From Streptomyces hoynatensis (GTDB lineage Bacteria; Actinomycetota; Actinomycetes; Streptomycetales; Streptomycetaceae): a stretch of 64,000 bases of DNA. The position numbers were made by a program, and so were the translations under genes. The notes below the pieces were generated by a model. That model was given only the letters and a program-made list of their open reading frames with translations. It did no database searches and was not told where the DNA came from. The stretch is taken from NCBI RefSeq assembly GCF_003626535.1, contig NZ_RBAL01000001.1, positions 620,001 to 684,000 on the forward strand. The letters are read 5' to 3'. Positions 55,467-64,000 of this stretch are shown one piece after another; position 1 is the stretch's first letter, and each line of letters opens with the position of its first letter.

Positions 55467-57179
55467 ATGGCAGAGGTGGGGGACGACGCGCTTCTCGCGC
55501 GCGCCCGGTCGGGAGAGGACGCCGCCTTCGCGGAGCTGTATCGCCGGCACGCGGCGGCGGTGCGCAGTCACGCCCGGCTGTGCTGCCGGGATCCGCACAC
55601 GGCCGAGGACCTGGCAGCCGAGGTCTTCGCGCGGACGCTGCGTGCCCTCAGAGCGGGTGCGGGGCCGCGTGACTCGGCCCGCGCCTACCTGCTGACGACC
55701 GTGCGGCGGCTCGCCGCGCAGTGGTCCACGGGCCGCGGGGCGGCCGAGCAGCCGGTGGCGGACGTCGGGGAGCGGGCCGAGCAGTGCGCCTCGGAGGCGC
55801 AGGCCCTCTCCCGGGCCGACCAGTCCATGGCGGCCCGGGCCTTCCACCGCCTGCCCGACCGCTGGCAGGAGGTGCTGTGGCACACGGCGGTCGAGGAGGA
55901 GCCGCTGAGCGAGGTCGCCCCGCTGCTCGGGCTGAGCGCGAACGCCGCCGCGGTCCTGGCGTTCCGGGCCAGGGAGGGCCTGCGGGAGGCGTACCTGCAG
56001 GAGCATGTGAACGCCTCCCTCGCCGGCGAGGCCAACTGCCGGGAGCACGCGGGGCTTTTGGGGGCGTACGCGCGCAAGCCTTCGCGCCGGCGCGGATTCC
56101 AGCGCCTGCGCAGGCATCTCGACTCGTGCGACCGGTGCCGGTCGGCCTATGTCGAACTGCTCGACCTCAACTCCACGATGCGCGGGCTGCTTCCGGCCAC
56201 TCTCCCGGTGGCGGCGGTGGGCTGGTTCACCGCGGCGAGGCTGGCCGACAGCGCGCCCCTTGCCGTGCCCGGGGTGGGCCTCGGGGCGGGGGCGGGCGCC
56301 GGGGCGGGCGCGGGGATCGGGGTGGGCGCCGGGGCCGGCGGGGCGCTGGGCAAGCTCGCGGTCGGCGCCACGCTGGCGCTGGCCACCGGGGCGGTGGTGA
56401 CGGGTTCCGCGCCGCTCACCCTGCACCAAGCCCCGGAGGCGCCGCCCGCCGTCTCCGGGGCGCCGCAGCCGCCGGCCGGCGGGGCCGAGGGCGGCGGGAA
56501 TCTCGTGGACCCGGTGGCCTCGCCCTCCAGGGGGCCGGGGCGGCCGGCGACGACCGCCGCGGCGGAGGGGCAGGAGTCCGTGGAGGGCGGCGGCACGGAT
56601 GCGGCGGGCGCGGGGACCGGGCAGCCGGAGGGCGAGTCGGGGGGCGGCTCCGGCGGGGGGAACGGCCGCGGCGCCCAGGCGGCCGAGGAGGCGCAGGGCC
56701 AGGGCGGGCAGGGCCAGGGCGGGCAGGGGCAGAGCGAGACGGCACAGACGGAGGCGGCCGAGGGCGCCGCGGCGCAGGGCAACCAGGGCGCGGAGAACGG
56801 GAACCAGGGCGCGGAGAACGGCAACCAGGGCGCGGAGAACGGGAACCAGGGCGCGGGGCAGGGGGACCCGGGCGTGGGCAACCAGGGGCAGGGCCAGGGG
56901 AACGGCGGGGGAAACGGCGCCGGAACCGGCAACCAGGACCGGGGCAACGGCAACCAGGGCAACGGCAACCAGGGCAACGGGAACCAGGAGCGGGGCAACG
57001 GCAATCAGGGCGCCGGGAGCCAGGGGCGGCAGCCCGCGCACGGCATCGCCGCGAACCCGGAAGAGGCCGCCCCCGCCCCCGTCCCCGCCGCGGACGCCGG
57101 GGGAGCCGCCGACGCCGGGGCCGGTCCCGGCGCGCGCGAGGGCGCCGGGGAGGGCGCCGGGGAGGAGGGGCCGGGCTGA
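55467..57179 (+). CDS. ECF sigma factor fused to a zinc-finger, membrane segment and repeat tail
   Basis: 570 residues. Region 2 at about 15-80 (FAELYRRHAAAVRSHARLCC, DLAAEVFARTLRAL) and region 4 at about 120-175 (RLPDRWQEVLWHTAVE, LLGLSANAAAVLAFRAREGLREAYL) make an ECF sigma factor. C191, H217, C221 and C224 (RRHLDSCDRC) form an anti-sigma-like zf-HC2 finger, followed by a hydrophobic segment near 330 and a 240-residue Gly/Asn/Gln tail. The sigma and its control module thus sit in one chain, as in ECF groups with C-terminal extensions. ATG 55467 has AGGGGG 6 nt upstream; ATG 55437 is less likely. Confidence 0.82.
   Translation: MAEVGDDALLARARSGEDAAFAELYRRHAAAVRSHARLCCRDPHTAEDLAAEVFARTLRALRAGAGPRDSARAYLLTTVRRLAAQWSTGRGAAEQPVADVGERAEQCASEAQALSRADQSMAARAFHRLPDRWQEVLWHTAVEEEPLSEVAPLLGLSANAAAVLAFRAREGLREAYLQEHVNASLAGEANCREHAGLLGAYARKPSRRRGFQRLRRHLDSCDRCRSAYVELLDLNSTMRGLLPATLPVAAVGWFTAARLADSAPLAVPGVGLGAGAGAGAGAGIGVGAGAGGALGKLAVGATLALATGAVVTGSAPLTLHQAPEAPPAVSGAPQPPAGGAEGGGNLVDPVASPSRGPGRPATTAAAEGQESVEGGGTDAAGAGTGQPEGESGGGSGGGNGRGAQAAEEAQGQGGQGQGGQGQSETAQTEAAEGAAAQGNQGAENGNQGAENGNQGAENGNQGAGQGDPGVGNQGQGQGNGGGNGAGTGNQDRGNGNQGNGNQGNGNQERGNGNQGAGSQGRQPAHGIAANPEEAAPAPVPAADAGGAADAGAGPGAREGAGEGAGEEGPG
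56781..57008 (+). repeat. 21-bp and 15-bp coding repeats in the sigma factor tail
   Basis: Three to four 21-bp units AACCAGGGCGCGGAGAACGG at 56781-56861, and 15-bp units GGCAACGGCAACCAG at 56943-56987 with another at 56994-57008. They encode NQGAENG and GNGNQ runs. Confidence 0.85.
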
Positions 57180-57304
57180 GGCGAGCGCGGGGGGCCGGGC
57201 GGGCCCACGGGTTCCGGCCCTAGGATCGCCTTCCGGCAGCCGGCGCGGCACCGCCGCGGCCCGGCCGGAGGAACCCAGGACGAGCCCTGCGAGTCATACG
57301 AGCC

Positions 57305-58030
57305 ATGGACATAGCCGATCTCAACGAACTCTGGGACCGCGTGACCGGAACCCAGCCGCGGCCGGAGACGTGGCTGGTCCTCGCGACCGCGGCCCTCGCC
57401 CTCGCCGCCGTGCTGCCGTTCGGCGTCTGGCGCTGGACGCGGAACACCATCACCATCGCCCACGAGGGCGGGCACGGCCTGATCGCCCTGCTCGCCGGCC
57501 GGCAGCTCAGCGGCATCAGGCTGCACTCCGACACCTCGGGCCTGACCGTCTCCCGCGGCAAGCCCACCGGCCCGGGCATGGTTCTCACCGCGGTGGCCGG
57601 GTACCCCGCGCCCTCCCTGCTCGGCCTGGCCGGGGCGGCGTTGCTGTCCGCCGGGCGCACGACGGCGCTGCTGTGGGGCGCGACCGGCCTGCTGCTCGCG
57701 CTGCTGGTGATGGTGCGCAACGCCTACGGGGTGCTCACCGTCGTCCTGACCTGCGCCTCCTTCGTCCTGGTCTCCTGGCTGACCGAGCCCGACGTGCAGG
57801 CGGCCTTCGCCTACCTGGTCGTGTGGTTCCTGCTGCTCGGCGGGGTCAGGCCCGTCTTCGAGCTGCACGGCAGGCGCCGCAGGCGCCACCGCGGCGGGCA
57901 GGGCGCCGGCTCGGACGCCGACCAGCTGGCCGGGCTGACCGGGGTCCCGGCCTGGGTCTGGCTGATACTTTTCCACGTCGTGACCCTCGCCTCGCTCAGC
58001 GGCGGCGCCCGCTGGCTGCTCGACGGCTGA
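57305..58030 (+). CDS. M50-type membrane zinc metallopeptidase
   Basis: 241 residues, about five transmembrane helices. The zinc motif HEGGH (53-57) lies in the first part; a second-metal-ligand motif of site-2 proteases is not obvious, as usual for the M50B-like family. Could act in intramembrane proteolysis. The adjacent membrane-tethered sigma factor is a tempting substrate (inference), though co-direction over a 125-bp gap is the only link. ATG 57305 chosen. Confidence 0.75.
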   Translation: MDIADLNELWDRVTGTQPRPETWLVLATAALALAAVLPFGVWRWTRNTITIAHEGGHGLIALLAGRQLSGIRLHSDTSGLTVSRGKPTGPGMVLTAVAGYPAPSLLGLAGAALLSAGRTTALLWGATGLLLALLVMVRNAYGVLTVVLTCASFVLVSWLTEPDVQAAFAYLVVWFLLLGGVRPVFELHGRRRRRHRGGQGAGSDADQLAGLTGVPAWVWLILFHVVTLASLSGGARWLLDG

Positions 58031-58114
58031 GGAGGCCGCCCGCCGGCCGCGGGAGAGCCGCCGCGCGGCCCCTGACTCGGTCCGAGAAGGGCGGGGTCAC
58101 CCAGCGTTACGCAC

Positions 58115-58127
58115 TAGAGTGAGTCGT
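58115..58127 (+). promoter_or_regulatory. -10 element before aroA
   Basis: TAGAGT at 58115-58120 is 7 nt from ATG 58128, favouring that start over GTG 58119 and a leaderless mRNA. Confidence 0.45.
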
Positions 58128-59495
58128 ATGACCGACCACCACGACAGCCAGACCACCGCTCTGTGGCCCGCGCCGTTCGCCTCCGACGCGGTCGACGCGA
58201 CCGTTACGGTGCCCGGATCGAAGTCGGTCACCAACCGCGCCCTCATCCTCTCCGCCCTGGCCGCCGACCCCGGCTGGCTGCGCAGGCCGCTGCGCTCGCG
58301 CGACACCCTGCTGATGGCCGACGCGCTGCGCTCGCTGGGCATCGGCATCGAGGAGACCGTCTCCTCCAGCTCCGAGCTCGCCGGGCCGCACAGCGGCCGG
58401 GGCGAGTCCTGGCGCGTGATCCCCTCCGCCCCTCAGGCCCCCGCGAGCGTCGACGTGGGCAACGCGGGGACGGTGATGCGCTTCCTGCCGCCGCTGGCCG
58501 CGCTCGCCGAGGGCCCGGTCAGGTTCGACGGCGACCCCCGCTCCCACGAACGCCCGCTGCGCGCCCTGATCGGGGCGCTGACCGCGCTCGGCGCCCGGAT
58601 CGAGGACGGCGGGCGGGGCGCGCTGCCGCTGACCGTGCACGGCGTCGGCTCGCTCGAGGGCGGCCAGGTCGAGGTGGACGCCTCGGCCTCCTCGCAGTTC
58701 ATCAGCGCCCTGCTGCTGTCCGGGCCTCGCTTCAACCAGGGCGTCGAGGTCAGGCACACCGGCGACGTCCTGCCCTCCCTGCCGCACATCAGGATGACCG
58801 TCGACATGCTGCGCCGGGCCGGGGCGCAGGTGGACGCCCCGGACTCGGGCGGGGAGCCCAACGTCTGGCGGGTCACGCCGGGCGCGCTGCTCGGCCGCGA
58901 CCTCGTCATCGAGCCCGACCTGTCGAACGCCCAGCCCTTCCTGGCCGCCGCGCTGGTCACCGGCGGCCGGGTCACCATTCCCGACTGGCCCGCGCGCACC
59001 ACCCAGCCCGGGGACGCGCTGCGCGGCATCTTCACGGAGATGGGCGGGAGTTGCGTGCTGGACGAGCGCGGCCTGACGCTGACGGGCACCGGCCGGGTGC
59101 GGGGCATCGACGCCGACCTGAGCGAGGTCGGGGAGCTCACGCCCGGGATCGCGGCGGTGGCCGCCCTCGCGGAGGGCGAGTCCGTGCTGCGGGGCGTGGC
59201 GCACCTGCGGCTGCACGAGACGGACCGGCTGGCCGCGCTGACCAAGGAGATCAACTCGCTGGGCGGGGACGTCACCGAGACCGCCGACGGCCTGCGGATC
59301 AGGCCGCGCCCGCTGCACGGCGGCGTTTTCCACACCTACGAGGACCACCGCCTCGCCACCGCGGGGGCCGTGCTCGGCCTGCTGGTCAAGGACGTGGAGG
59401 TGGAGAACGTCGCCACCACCGCCAAGACGATGCCCGACTTCCCCGACCTGTGGCACCGGATGCTCGCCTCGGAGCCCGCGACCGCGAGAGCCTGA
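58128..59495 (+). CDS. aroA: 3-phosphoshikimate 1-carboxyvinyltransferase (EPSP synthase)
   Basis: 455 residues. PGSKSVTNRALILSALA at the N-terminus, DVGNAGTVMRFL (PEP site), DGDPRSHERP, and the C-terminal LRLHETDRL and TYEDHRLATAGAVLGL. Sixth step of the shikimate pathway to chorismate. Ends 15 bp before rsgA, likely one operon. Confidence 0.96.
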   Translation: MTDHHDSQTTALWPAPFASDAVDATVTVPGSKSVTNRALILSALAADPGWLRRPLRSRDTLLMADALRSLGIGIEETVSSSSELAGPHSGRGESWRVIPSAPQAPASVDVGNAGTVMRFLPPLAALAEGPVRFDGDPRSHERPLRALIGALTALGARIEDGGRGALPLTVHGVGSLEGGQVEVDASASSQFISALLLSGPRFNQGVEVRHTGDVLPSLPHIRMTVDMLRRAGAQVDAPDSGGEPNVWRVTPGALLGRDLVIEPDLSNAQPFLAAALVTGGRVTIPDWPARTTQPGDALRGIFTEMGGSCVLDERGLTLTGTGRVRGIDADLSEVGELTPGIAAVAALAEGESVLRGVAHLRLHETDRLAALTKEINSLGGDVTETADGLRIRPRPLHGGVFHTYEDHRLATAGAVLGLLVKDVEVENVATTAKTMPDFPDLWHRMLASEPATARA

Positions 59496-59510
59496 GGACC
59501 GCGGCCCGCG

Positions 59511-60590
59511 ATGCGCCGGTACGGCAAGAACAGCGACGAGGACGACGTCCGGGTCCGGCCGAACCGCCGGGGCAGCAGGCCGCGCACGCACCGCCGCCCC
59601 AAGCACGAGGACGCGGCCGCGGGCTTCGTGCTGACCGTGGACCGCGGCCGCATCACGTGCCTGGTGGAGGACCGCACGGTCACCGCGATGAAGGCGAGGG
59701 AGCTGGGGCGCAAGAGCGTGGTGGTCGGCGACCGGGTGGCGGTGGTGGGCGACCTGTCGGGCCGCAAGGACACGCTGGCGCGGATCGTCCGCGTGGAGGA
59801 GCGCAGTTCGGCGCTGCGGCGGACCGCGGACGACGACGACCCGATGGAGCGGGTGGTGGTGGCCAACGCCGACCAGCTGGCCATCGTGACCGCGCTCGCC
59901 GACCCGGAGCCGCGGCCCAGGCTGATCGACCGCTGCCTGGTCGCCGCCTACGACGCGGGTCTCGACCCGCTGCTCATCCTCACCAAGGCGGACCTGGCGC
60001 CGGCCGGGCCGCTGCTCGACACCTACGCGCCGCTCGGCATCCGGCACGTGGTCACCAGCGCCGGTCGGTTCGCCCCCGGGGCGGGCCCGGCCCCCGACGA
60101 GGAGGGCGGCCCGGGAACCGGCGGCCCAGGGGAGGAGGACCCGGAGGTCCTGGCCGCGGTGGAGCGGGTGCGCGAGCTGCTGACCGGGCGCGTCACGGCC
60201 TTCGTCGGGCACAGCGGGGTGGGCAAGACGACGCTGGTCAACGCGCTGGTGCCGGAGCGGCAGCGGGCCACGGGGGACGTCAACGCGGTGACCGGCCGCG
60301 GCAGGCACACGACGGTCTCGGCGCTCGCGCTGCCGCTGCCCGGGGTGCCCGGCTGGGTGATCGACACGCCGGGCGTGCGGTCCTTCGGGCTGCACCACGT
60401 CGACCCCTCCCGGGTGATCCACGCCTTCCCCGACCTGGAGCCGGGCACCGCCGACTGCCCGCGGGCCTGCAGCCACGACGAGCCGGACTGCGCGCTGGAC
60501 GCCTGGGTCGCCGCGGGCCACGCGGAGCCGGCCCGCCTGCACTCCCTGCGCCGCCTGCTGGCCACGCGCGAACGGCGCGAGGGCGACTAG
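59511..60590 (+). CDS. rsgA: ribosome small subunit-dependent GTPase RsgA
   Basis: 359 residues. OB-fold N-terminus, then a circularly permuted GTPase with the order LTKADL (G4), GHSGVGKTTLVNAL (G1), GRHTT (G2), DTPGVRSFGL (G3), followed by a zinc-binding CPRACSHDEPDC region. Tests the 30S subunit late in assembly. Stop codon overlaps the stop of the convergent TetR gene (shared CTA bases). An acidic Gly/Pro-rich loop near 185-205 is an insertion. Confidence 0.94.
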   Translation: MRRYGKNSDEDDVRVRPNRRGSRPRTHRRPKHEDAAAGFVLTVDRGRITCLVEDRTVTAMKARELGRKSVVVGDRVAVVGDLSGRKDTLARIVRVEERSSALRRTADDDDPMERVVVANADQLAIVTALADPEPRPRLIDRCLVAAYDAGLDPLLILTKADLAPAGPLLDTYAPLGIRHVVTSAGRFAPGAGPAPDEEGGPGTGGPGEEDPEVLAAVERVRELLTGRVTAFVGHSGVGKTTLVNALVPERQRATGDVNAVTGRGRHTTVSALALPLPGVPGWVIDTPGVRSFGLHHVDPSRVIHAFPDLEPGTADCPRACSHDEPDCALDAWVAAGHAEPARLHSLRRLLATRERREGD

Positions 60591-61075
60591 ACCGGCGACC
60601 GGGAGCCGAGGGCGGGTTCCGCCGGGGGCGGGGCGACCAGGAGGGAGAGGGCGAGGCGGACGGCCGTCTCGCACTCGGCGGCGGTGCGCCCGGTCAGGGC
60701 GCGCCGGGCGCGGTCGCGGAGCTCGGCGACCAGTTCGCCGGGCTGCCGGGTGGCCGGGGGGAGGCCGCGGCAGTGGCAGCCGGTCAGGGCCGCGTGGACC
60801 AGGGGGTCCTCCCGGGCCGCGGCACCCAGCCAGTCGCAGGCCGCCTCCAGGGTGCCGCCCTCGCGCAGGCGGGCGGCGAAGCCGTCGAGGAAGGCGGTGA
60901 GCTGGCGGGTGGCGAGGGCGGCCCCGAGCCCCGCCTTGTCCCCGAACTCGTTGTAGAGGGTCTGGCGCGACACCCCCGCGTCGGCGGCCACCTCGACCAT
61001 CCTGACCAGCTGCCACGGGCGCCGTTCCACGGCACGTAAGGCGGCGTCCAGCAGGGAATCGCGCGCGGTGGGCAT
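60587..61075 (-). CDS. TetR-family regulator
   Basis: 162 residues, short for the family. Helix-turn-helix VAADAGVSRQTLYNEFGDKAGL at about 28-50; the rest is helical, with a conserved-looking ALTGCHC pair of cysteines. AGGAGG lies 6 nt before ATG 61075. Divergent from hisN; target unknown. The same gene sits beside rsgA and hisN in other streptomycetes as far as I recall. Confidence 0.82.
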   Translation of the reverse strand: MPTARDSLLDAALRAVERRPWQLVRMVEVAADAGVSRQTLYNEFGDKAGLGAALATRQLTAFLDGFAARLREGGTLEAACDWLGAAAREDPLVHAALTGCHCRGLPPATRQPGELVAELRDRARRALTGRTAAECETAVRLALSLLVAPPPAEPALGSRSPV

Positions 61076-61252
61076 CGTTGCCTCCTCGCCTCGGGCAGCC
61101 CTCTTCGGCTGGTCGGTGCAGGCCGGCGCCGACCGGTTGGGGGTGGGGTGACCTGCCGGGGCGCCGCTCGGCTGCCGCACAGAATCGGCGCGGGTCGCGG
61201 GGGTGTCAAGACGCCGCGGAGCCGTGACCGCGAGCGGCGGGGCGGGGCCGGA

Positions 61253-61263
61253 TACTGTGAGGC
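61253..61263 (+). promoter_or_regulatory. -10 element before hisN
   Basis: TACTGT at 61253-61258 ends 5 nt before ATG 61264; again a leaderless arrangement. Confidence 0.4.
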
Positions 61264-62055
61264 ATGCCCGATTACCACGATGATCTGCGCCTGGCCCACG
61301 TGCTCGCCGACGCGGCGGACGCGGCGACGATGGAGCGGTTCAAGGCGCTGGATCTGAAGGTCGACACGAAGCCGGACATGACGCCGGTCAGCGACGCGGA
61401 CCGCGCCGCCGAGGAGCTGATCAGGACCGCGCTCGGCCGGGCGCGGCCACGGGACGCGGTGCTGGGCGAGGAGTTCGGCAGCGAGGGGCAGGGGCCGCGG
61501 CGCTGGGTGATCGACCCGATCGACGGCACCAAGAACTACGTGCGGGGCGTGCCGGTGTGGGCCACGCTGATCGCGCTCGTCGAGCGGGTGGGGGAGGAGC
61601 TGCGGCCGGTGGTCGGCGTGGTGTCGGCCCCCGCGCTGAACCGGCGGTGGTGGGCGCAGCAGGGCGGCGGGGCCTACACGGGGCGCAGCCTGTCCTCGGC
61701 GACCCGGCTGCAGGTCTCACGGGTCTCGCGCCTCGCGGACGCCTCGTTCTCCTACTCCTCGCTCAGCGGCTGGGAGCAGCGCGGGCGGCTGAACGCCTTC
61801 CTCGACCTGACCAGGAGCTGCTGGCGGACGCGGGCCTACGGCGACTTCTGGTCGTACATGATGGTGGCCGAGGGGGCGGTGGACATGTGCGCGGAGCCCG
61901 AGCTCTCGCTGTGGGACATGGCGGCCCCCGCGGTGGTGGTGCAGGAGGCGGGCGGCACGTTCACCAGCCTCGACGGCGTGGCCGGGCCGCACGGCGGGGA
62001 CGCGGCCGCCTCCAACGGCCTGCTCCACACGGAACTCCTGAGCTACCTCGGCTAG
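61264..62055 (+). CDS. hisN: histidinol-phosphatase (inositol-monophosphatase family)
   Basis: 263 residues. [23 protein letters not shown], metal-binding [15 protein letters not shown] and [18 protein letters not shown] are the IMPase-fold signatures; the KNYVRG context and actinomycete distribution favour HisN over inositol monophosphatase. Removes phosphate from histidinol phosphate. Monocistronic, convergent with catalase. Confidence 0.88.
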   Translation: MPDYHDDLRLAHVLADAADAATMERFKALDLKVDTKPDMTPVSDADRAAEELIRTALGRARPRDAVLGEEFGSEGQGPRRWVIDPIDGTKNYVRGVPVWATLIALVERVGEELRPVVGVVSAPALNRRWWAQQGGGAYTGRSLSSATRLQVSRVSRLADASFSYSSLSGWEQRGRLNAFLDLTRSCWRTRAYGDFWSYMMVAEGAVDMCAEPELSLWDMAAPAVVVQEAGGTFTSLDGVAGPHGGDAAASNGLLHTELLSYLG

Positions 62056-62134
62056 CGCCCCGCCCCGGGCGGCGGGGACCGCGTGGGCGCCGGGGCGCGA
62101 ACGTGGGACGCACGCGCCCGGGGCGTGCACGAGG

Positions 62135-62178
62135 CCGGGGCGGCCGGACGCCAAGCGCATGGCATTCGGCCGCCCCGG
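62135..62178. terminator. bidirectional hairpin between hisN and catalase
   Basis: Perfect 12-bp stem CCGGGGCGGCCG (62135-62146) / CGGCCGCCCCGG (62167-62178), 20-nt loop, no U-tract. Lies in the convergent gap 62056-62211. Confidence 0.65.
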
Positions 62179-62211
62179 TGGGTACGGCAAGCGATTCGCT
62201 GACTCGGGAGG

Positions 62212-63675
62212 TCAGCCGCGGAGGGCCTGGACCGCGGCCTGGAGCCGCTTGCCGTAGTCTTCGTCCGCCTTGCGGAAGTTCTCGATGGCGCGGTCGACGA
62301 TGTCCTCCCGGGAGACCTGGGCGAGGGAGCCCGCCAGGTTGTCGATCAGGCGGTCGCGCTCCTCGTCGGACAGCAGCCGGTACAGGTTTCCTGCCTGCAC
62401 GAAGTCGTTGTCCTCGGCGTGGCTCGGCGCCTCGTGGTCGCCGGTGTAGCCGGTGACGGCGATCGGCTCCCACAGCGGGCGGTTGGTCTGCGCCGGGCCG
62501 CCGAAGCTGTTCGGCTCGTAGTTCTTCGCGCGGCCGTGCCGGCCGTCGTAGGCGTAGCCGTCGCGGCCGTAGGTGCGGGCCTCGGTGGCGTGCGGGCGGT
62601 TGACCGGCAGGTGGTCGGCGTTGATGCCCACCCGGTAGCGGTGCGCGTCGCCGTAGGCGAACAGCCGGCCCTGGAGCATCTTGTCCGGCGAGGGGCCGAT
62701 GCCGGGCACGAAGTGGTGCGGGGAGAAGATCGACTGCTCGACCTCGGCGAAGATGTTCTCCGGGTTGCGGTTCAGCTCCAGCTTGCCGATCTCGATCGGC
62801 GGGTAGTCCGCGTGCGGCCAGACCTTCGTCAGGTCGAAGGGGTTGAAGCGGTAGGTGGCCGCCTCCGCCACGGGCATGATCTGGACCTGCACCGTCCAGG
62901 AGGGGTACTCGCCGCGCTCGATGGCCTCGCGCAGGTCGCGCTGGTGGCTGTCGGGGTCCTTGCCCGCCAGCTCGGCGGCCTCGGCCGCGGTGAGGTTCTT
63001 GATGCCCTGGTCGGTCTTGAAGTGGTACTTGACCCAGAACGCCTCGCCGGCCTCGTTGGTCCACTGGAAGGTGTGGGAGCCGTAGCCGTTCATGTGGCGG
63101 TAGGTGGCGGGGATGCCGCGGTCGCCGAACAGCCAGGTCACCTGGTGGGTGGACTCGGGCGAAAGACCCCAGAAGTCCCAGACGTTGTCCGCCTCCTGGG
63201 AGCCGGTGTACGGGTCGCGCTTCTGGGTGTGGATGAAGTCGGGGAACTTGATGGCGTCCTTGATGAAGAAGACCGGAGTGTTATTGCCGACCAGGTCGTA
63301 ATTGCCTTCTTCGGTGTAGAACTTGAGCGCAAAGCCGCGCGGGTCCCGGACGGCGTCCGCGGAGCCCAGGTTCCCCGCCACGGTCGAGAAGCGGAGGAAG
63401 ACCTCGGTCTCCTTGCCGATCTCGGAGAGGAACTTCGCCCTCGTGTAGGGGGTCACGTCGGCGGTGACCCGGAAGGTGCCGTAGGCCGCCGCGCCGCGCG
63501 CGTGCACGATGCGCTCCGGGATGCGCTCGCGGTTGAAGTGCGCCAGCTTCTCGATCAGGAGCTGGTCCTGGATGAGGACCGGTCCGCCGGCGCCGGCGGA
63601 CTGGCTGTTCTGATTGTCGGCGACCGGGGCTCCGGACTCGGTCGTGAGGGGTCCCGTGGGGTTCTGGTCGCTCAT
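62212..63675 (-). CDS. katA: monofunctional heme catalase
   Basis: 487 residues, small-subunit clade 3 type. Catalytic His in [24 protein letters not shown], Asn in [11 protein letters not shown], and the heme-ligand Tyr in [12 protein letters not shown]. Decomposes hydrogen peroxide in the cytosol. ATG 63675 (MSDQNPTGP) is chosen over upstream ATGs because the upstream 26 residues are encoded by the leader below the promoter. Divergent from the Fur-family gene, as catA/catR pairs are. Confidence 0.93.
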   Translation of the reverse strand: MSDQNPTGPLTTESGAPVADNQNSQSAGAGGPVLIQDQLLIEKLAHFNRERIPERIVHARGAAAYGTFRVTADVTPYTRAKFLSEIGKETEVFLRFSTVAGNLGSADAVRDPRGFALKFYTEEGNYDLVGNNTPVFFIKDAIKFPDFIHTQKRDPYTGSQEADNVWDFWGLSPESTHQVTWLFGDRGIPATYRHMNGYGSHTFQWTNEAGEAFWVKYHFKTDQGIKNLTAAEAAELAGKDPDSHQRDLREAIERGEYPSWTVQVQIMPVAEAATYRFNPFDLTKVWPHADYPPIEIGKLELNRNPENIFAEVEQSIFSPHHFVPGIGPSPDKMLQGRLFAYGDAHRYRVGINADHLPVNRPHATEARTYGRDGYAYDGRHGRAKNYEPNSFGGPAQTNRPLWEPIAVTGYTGDHEAPSHAEDNDFVQAGNLYRLLSDEERDRLIDNLAGSLAQVSREDIVDRAIENFRKADEDYGKRLQAAVQALRG

Positions 63676-63761
63676 GTAGCTGTCACGCCCTTCAGCAGTG
63701 CAAGACCATACAAAGACGTTCACGATGGTGCGGCGCAGACCCTTGGCCGCCATCTGAACAG

Positions 63762-63789
63762 ATACTATATTGGACGAAGTCTAAGTCAA
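63762..63789 (-). promoter_or_regulatory. catalase promoter with inverted repeat
   Basis: On the minus strand: -35 TTGACT (63789-63784), 16-bp spacer, -10 TAGTAT (63767-63762). Between them lies TTAGACTTCGTCCAA (63784-63770), an imperfect inverted repeat with arms TTAGAC/GTCCAA, the right size and place for a Fur/CatR operator. Confidence 0.6.
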
Positions 63790-63848
63790 GACGGCTCCTT
63801 GTTGCGTACTGGTTCCGGGACGAGAACGAGACGCAGGAGGGCTACGGC

Positions 63849-64000
63849 TAGGGTGGAACGCATGGATGACCTCCTTCAGCGGCTCAGGGACCGCGGCTGG
63901 CGACTCACCGCTCAGCGGCGGGTCATCGCCGAGGTGCTGGACGGTGAGCACATTCACTTCACCGCCGACGAGGTGCACGCGCGCGCCGTCGAGCGGCTCC
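63849..64000 (+). CDS. Fur-family regulator of catalase (3' end outside window), with -10 element
   Basis: The ORF begins at ATG 63862: MDDLLQRLRDRGWRLTAQR, then VIAEVLDGEHIHFTADEVH, the start of a Fur/PerR winged helix; only 46 residues are visible. TAGGGT at 63849-63854 is 7 nt before the ATG, so the mRNA is probably leaderless. Divergent from catalase and therefore probably its peroxide-sensing repressor (CatR/FurA type). Confidence 0.8.

Overview
The window looks like chromosome from a Streptomyces or close relative. GC content is very high, many genes start with GTG, rare TTA codons sit in adpA and a tryptophan dioxygenase gene, and typical actinomycete families are present (AdnAB, mycoredoxin, WblC/WhiB7, AIM24, UPF0182, AdpA). 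Nothing was searched or aligned; all calls come from reading the sequence. I see no insertion sequence, phage, CRISPR array or replication origin.

Layout. (1) 1-11 kb, DNA repair and redox: end of adnA, adnB, nudC, mycoredoxin, uvrD2, then the resistance regulator wblC behind a long attenuator-type leader. (2) 11-18.4 kb: an ABC1 kinase, a diverged ThiF/E1-like protein, a YgjP-type metallopeptidase and three AIM24 proteins, the first fused to TerD. (3) 19.3-24.2 kb: a compact cassette of SDR, PLP enzyme, AurF-type diiron oxygenase, tryptophan 2,3-dioxygenase and a convergent kynurenine-formamidase-like hydrolase. It interrupts an otherwise housekeeping gene order and is the best candidate for an undescribed pathway. 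(4) 24.4-35.6 kb: Nudix, zincin, SDR-type epimerase, MoaE, a Lon-like PDZ protease, a PPA1309-like protein, UPF0182 and a SEL1-repeat protein. (5) 36-42.7 kb: TetR (AccR-like) divergent from accD1-accA1-hmgL-fadE, a leucine/short acyl-CoA catabolic operon with a recognisable operator. (6) 43-46.9 kb: a WXG/DUF6571-like export-associated locus with two duplicated small membrane-anchored proteins. (7) 47-54.4 kb: lipoprotein, glmS, universal stress protein, the developmental regulator adpA, orn and tRNA-His. (8) 54.5-64 kb: a DUF2637-like membrane protein, an ECF sigma factor fused to a zinc finger and membrane segment, an M50 peptidase, aroA, rsgA, TetR, hisN, and catalase divergent from a Fur-family regulator cut by the window end.

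Genes that work together: adnA/adnB form the double-strand-break resection motor-nuclease. The wblC leader should couple translation inhibition to resistance-gene activation. accD1A1-hmgL-fadE degrade leucine under TetR control. TDO and the hydrolase should make kynurenine, for which the AurF-like oxygenase, PLP enzyme and SDR may be tailoring enzymes (inference). A recurring signal is a TANNNT -10 hexamer 5-7 nt before the start codon (adnB, nudC, the 14449 gene, the 28571 gene, accD1, orn, aroA, hisN, fur), which suggests many leaderless mRNAs.
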